19,658 nucleotides of DNA from JAFAGX01 sp035623255. Lineage in GTDB: Bacteria > Acidobacteriota > Terriglobia > Terriglobales > Acidobacteriaceae. A program made the position numbers and the translations under genes. Shown one piece after another: positions 17,501 through 19,658 of the stretch (position 1 is the stretch's first letter; each line of letters opens with the position of its first letter). The notes under the pieces are model-generated. The model did no database searches. It saw nothing but the letters and a program-made list of their open reading frames with translations, and was not told the DNA's origin. The DNA lies in contig DASPTU010000006.1 in the NCBI GenBank assembly GCA_035623255.1, forward strand, positions 1 to 19,658, read 5' to 3'.

Positions 17501-17626
17501 GGTGAATTTTCAATTTTGGAGAAGTCTGCATTCACCCAGGACACGTCCGCGAGCACAATTTTTGTTACGCTTGAGCCTTGCGCAAAGCGAAAAAGCCATC
17601 ACAAGATCCCTTGCGCTGAAAGGATC
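17468..17626 (+). pseudogene. Remnant of a CMP/dCMP (RibD-like) deaminase domain
   Basis: Plus-strand frame of 17399-17692. The readable remnant is AVRGAYGSGDHGEFSILEK, then IFVTLEPCAKRK and KIPCAERI. This matches zinc-dependent deaminases of the CMP/dCMP and RibD type: H in the HxE motif (here HGE rather than HAE), catalytic E two residues on, and the two zinc cysteines in EPC and PCAERI. About 25-30 residues of the usual N terminus are missing; what precedes 17468 is antisense to the minus-strand ORF. In proteins I recall, this deaminase variant can be fused to an HATPase_c_4 domain, and a piece of such a domain follows directly. Both ends are truncated, so it is a remnant. Confidence 0.65.
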
Positions 17627-17763
17627 AGGGCTCTCTCCGGCGCAGTGTCTCAGAATATCCGTGGGAAGGCGCAGTTCGAGAAGCAATTGTGAATGCGTTA
17701 GTGCACCGTGAATACAATACGTCAGCAGCTGTCTTTTTGCCTGTCGATGTTCGCATGATATGA
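17620..17763 (+). pseudogene. Remnant of an HATPase_c_4 (AlbA_2-associated) ATP-binding domain
   Basis: In the frame one base away from the deaminase remnant, between stops at 17617-17619 and 17761-17763, the plus strand reads SEYPWEGAVREAIVNALVHREY and then NTSAAVFL. The YPxxAxREAIVNAxxHRxY signature is the ATP-binding helix of HATPase_c_4 domains found in AlbA_2/RecG-like putative regulators. No start codon with a ribosome site precedes it and the sequence decays after DVRMI. In a full-length protein a long linker would separate this from the deaminase, so an internal deletion with frame change is inferred. Confidence 0.65.
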
Positions 17764-18196
17764 AATTAAGGCTAAAGGGATACGCGTGAGCCACCGTCGC
17801 AAAGGCCATGAAGCAAACATATGGGTTTTGTGTTTGCGCGTGTCTTCCGAGCGAACGTACTCGGTTGCAGTCGAATCTGGCTGATCCATATCGTTACCGC
17901 TCCGTCCATCTCGGAGCATCGCGCATTCAGCAATTCCTGACGCCACCAAACGATATCTGCCTGGGAAAGTGTCACGTAGAAAGCGTTGCATCCCACGACT
18001 TTCATCTCAGCAGAAAATCTGCCGGTTCTTCCGGTGTATGTTCGCTCAATCGTGATAATTTGGTTCTTCCATTTTAGAATTTCATACGCTCTACTGTGTC
18101 TTTGAGCGATCAGCTCTTCATATTCGGATTCACTGGCCTTTCTTGTCTCGGAGCCGATCTCGCCCCACGCGAGCTGAGAAATGCTGGCAGCCTGCC
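17764..18196. other. 433-bp stretch without a convincing gene
   Basis: A minus-strand frame is open from inside the secreted-protein gene down to TAG at 17772, but its first ATG is at 18005 (77 codons) and none is found upstream. Its upper part (AWGEIGSETRKASESEYEELI, EILKWKNQIITIER) looks protein-like, so it could be the tail of a lost gene. I recognise no family. The plus-strand ORF 17808-18077 has no supporting features. Confidence 0.35.
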
Positions 18197-18637
18197 CTAG
18201 TGCCCTTCCGCCAGAACTACCACTTGCTGAAATGTGTTGTTCTGCGCCATCTCCAATTCGCGGCCGCCCTTCGGGAGTTGTTGCCCTACGCTATTTCCCG
18301 CCATCCAGATCTCGGAAAGGAAATACTGATCGCCATAGCGGGTGAAAACCAGCTTGGTCTGCTGGGAGGCCTTCATGCCCTTTAGCGACAGGGACGGTGT
18401 TGCCAAGAAGACTCTCGACTTTTGCCCCGCTGCGTTGATGCTCAGGGCGTGTTCGACATTGGGTTCAGATCGAATCGTATATTCGCCGCTAGGCAGCGTT
18501 TCTGCCGTTACGACAAAGTTGAAAGGGACATTCACCTTTAGGTTGATGGTGTGGGCATAGGCCATGGTCTGGGCATAGGCCGATGCGGCGGAGAGCAGCA
18601 GGCCCAGTCCGAGCAGCGCAAACAGTTGCTTTTTCAT
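18197..18637 (-). CDS. Small secreted hypothetical protein (acidobacterial type)
   Basis: 146 residues. A clear signal peptide is present (MKKQLFALLGLGLLLSAAS, cleavage near AYAQ), so it is exported. The mature part has the pattern VNVPFNFVV, LPSGEYTIRSE, KLVFTRYGDQYFLSEIW and QQLPKGGRELEMA, which I know as a very common but uncharacterised beta-rich protein type in Acidobacteriota genomes. An AGGAGG Shine-Dalgarno (18642-18647) lies 4 nt before the ATG and fixes the start. It is divergent from the winged-helix kinase gene. Function unknown; no catalytic motif is apparent. Confidence 0.85.
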   Translation of the reverse strand: MKKQLFALLGLGLLLSAASAYAQTMAYAHTINLKVNVPFNFVVTAETLPSGEYTIRSEPNVEHALSINAAGQKSRVFLATPSLSLKGMKASQQTKLVFTRYGDQYFLSEIWMAGNSVGQQLPKGGRELEMAQNNTFQQVVVLAEGH

Positions 18638-18661
18638 AAATCCTCCTCGTTTGATTTGGTG

Positions 18662-18676
18662 GCCCCACGTTGGGGC
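18662..18676 (-). other. Short GC-rich hairpin in the 5' leader of the secreted protein gene
   Basis: GCCCCA (18662-18667) and TGGGGC (18671-18676) form a 6-bp stem with a 3-nt loop, 14 bp upstream of the AGGAGG site. It could stabilise the mRNA or influence translation; no known riboswitch pattern is seen. Confidence 0.35.
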
Positions 18677-18890
18677 TTATCTTTGTCCTAATTCGCCGGC
18701 CAGGACAATGCACCAGCGCTCATTTGGCGCTCAACTAAGTCTCATCCGGCTCAGCGGCTGAAGCGAAGTGGATTAGCCCGAGGCTTCCTGACTCTTGGGC
18801 ACACTCCGTGCCACCAAAGCGACTGCTGTGGAAGTTGTATGTGCCGCCCCGGAGCCAGTGGTAAACTTCCGCATCAAGGTATTAGCTACT

Positions 18891-19658
18891 ATGGAGACCG
18901 CCCTCCCAGAGCGCATGCGGCTCGGGGCCTTCGAGTTTGATTTGAAAACGGGCGAGCTGCGTGATCGGGAGGGGAAAGCTCGCCGTCTTCAGGAACAACC
19001 CTTTCAGATATTGCTGATGTTGGTGCGACATCGTGGTTTGGTCACCCGTGAGGAGATCCAGAAGAAGCTTTGGCCAAACGATACTGTGGTGGAATTTGAC
19101 CACAGTATTCACACAGCCATCAATAAGCTGCGCCAGGTATTCGGAGATTCGGCCGAGGATCCAAAATACGTCGAGACGGTGGCGCGCCGCGGCTATCGAC
19201 TGGTGGTGTCGGTCGAGCGATTGGATGCGATCCCGGCCGCTCCACCATCCGCTGTGGTTGCACCGGTGCCGGAACCGTCTGCTTCAAGCCTAAGTGGCAA
19301 GAGAGTCTCTCACTACCGCGTGCTAGAGGTGCTGGGTGGCGGAGGCATGGGGGTGGTGTACAAGGCAGAGGACCTCAAACTTGGGCGCCGCGTGGCCCTC
19401 AAGTTTCTTCCGGAGGAAATCGCCAGCGACGCGAAAGCTCTGGAGCGCTTTGAGCGCGAAGCGCGCGCCGCATCCGCGCTCGACCATCCCAATATCTGCA
19501 CCATTCACGAATTCGGAGAGCACGAAGGCCAGCCCTTCATTGTCATGACATTGTTGGAAGGCCAGACCCTCCGGGACCGGATAACCGCGACAGCAGGCGC
19601 GTTTGGGTTGCCGGAATTGTTGAAGCTGGCGGTTCAGATCGCGGACGGTCTGGCCGCC
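18891..19658 (+). CDS. Winged-helix DNA-binding domain fused to Ser/Thr protein kinase (partial)
   Basis: Starts at ATG 18891 and is open for exactly 256 codons to the window end, so the C terminus is missing. Residues about 8-106 form an OmpR/PhoB-type winged helix (LGAFEFDLKTGELR, ILLMLVRHRGLVTREEI, LRQVFGDSAEDPKYVETV, RRGYRLV). A proline/alanine-rich linker (about 113-135) leads to a PknB-type kinase: SHYRVLEVLGGGGMGVVY (140-157), VALK lysine K171, helix-C glutamate E190 and LEGQTLRD (222-229). The kinase part closely resembles that of the minus-strand kinase at 8873-11554. Such fusions are known in Acidobacteriota and would tie phosphorylation directly to DNA binding; the rest may carry TPR or propeller repeats. 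A second start at 18915 is possible. No Shine-Dalgarno is obvious. Confidence 0.9.
   Translation, partial: METALPERMRLGAFEFDLKTGELRDREGKARRLQEQPFQILLMLVRHRGLVTREEIQKKLWPNDTVVEFDHSIHTAINKLRQVFGDSAEDPKYVETVARRGYRLVVSVERLDAIPAAPPSAVVAPVPEPSASSLSGKRVSHYRVLEVLGGGGMGVVYKAEDLKLGRRVALKFLPEEIASDAKALERFEREARAASALDHPNICTIHEFGEHEGQPFIVMTLLEGQTLRDRITATAGAFGLPELLKLAVQIADGLAA

Noticed and set aside
14327..17903. GGAGCGGT (14327-14334) and inverted ACCGCTCC (17896-17903) as terminal inverted repeats of an element
   Set aside because: Only 8 bp match exactly, easily expected by chance over this distance. No target duplication or transposase was seen.

Overview
The window looks like chromosome of an Acidobacteriota (Terriglobia/Koribacter-like) bacterium. 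This is inferred from gene content, not from a search. The clues are three PknB-type Ser/Thr kinase genes (two with TolB-like beta-propellers, one with an N-terminal OmpR-type winged helix), a DUF1800/DUF1501 export pair, and a small secreted protein of a type common in that phylum.

Layout. 95-171 (-): initiator tRNA-fMet. 298-864 (-): exported peroxiredoxin whose peroxidatic residue is an in-frame TGA, so it is most likely a selenoprotein; a SECIS-like hairpin lies just downstream of the TGA. 1005-2789 (+): long-chain acyl-CoA synthetase. 2841-4154 (+): GAF + HD-GYP protein. 4338-7597 (+): DUF1800 and Tat-exported DUF1501 proteins. 7594-8541 (-): Rieske ferredoxin and a lone nuoB. 8873-11554 (-) and 11641-14322 (+): two divergent 893-residue kinase/beta-propeller proteins sharing an 86-bp region with back-to-back, apparently leaderless promoters. 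18197-18637 (-): small secreted protein. 18891-end (+): winged-helix/kinase fusion, cut by the window edge.

The accessory island is 14346-18190. It is visibly AT-richer than its flanks and full of broken genes. On the minus strand, two small ORFs overlapping by GTGA lead into a family-B DNA polymerase-like gene. The 3'-5' exonuclease motifs (DxE, NxxFD, YxxxD) and polymerase motifs B (KxxxNxxxYG) and C (DTDS) are present. The segment that should carry motif A is missing, and the reading frame shifts at that point. On the plus strand next to it are remnants of a zinc-dependent deaminase domain and of an HATPase_c_4-type domain, again joined by an apparent internal deletion and frame change.

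How the parts work together: most of the window is ordinary housekeeping and signalling genes. The two strongest points are the recoded peroxiredoxin and the decayed polymerase/deaminase-ATPase island. No CRISPR array, transposase, integrase or rRNA was seen.
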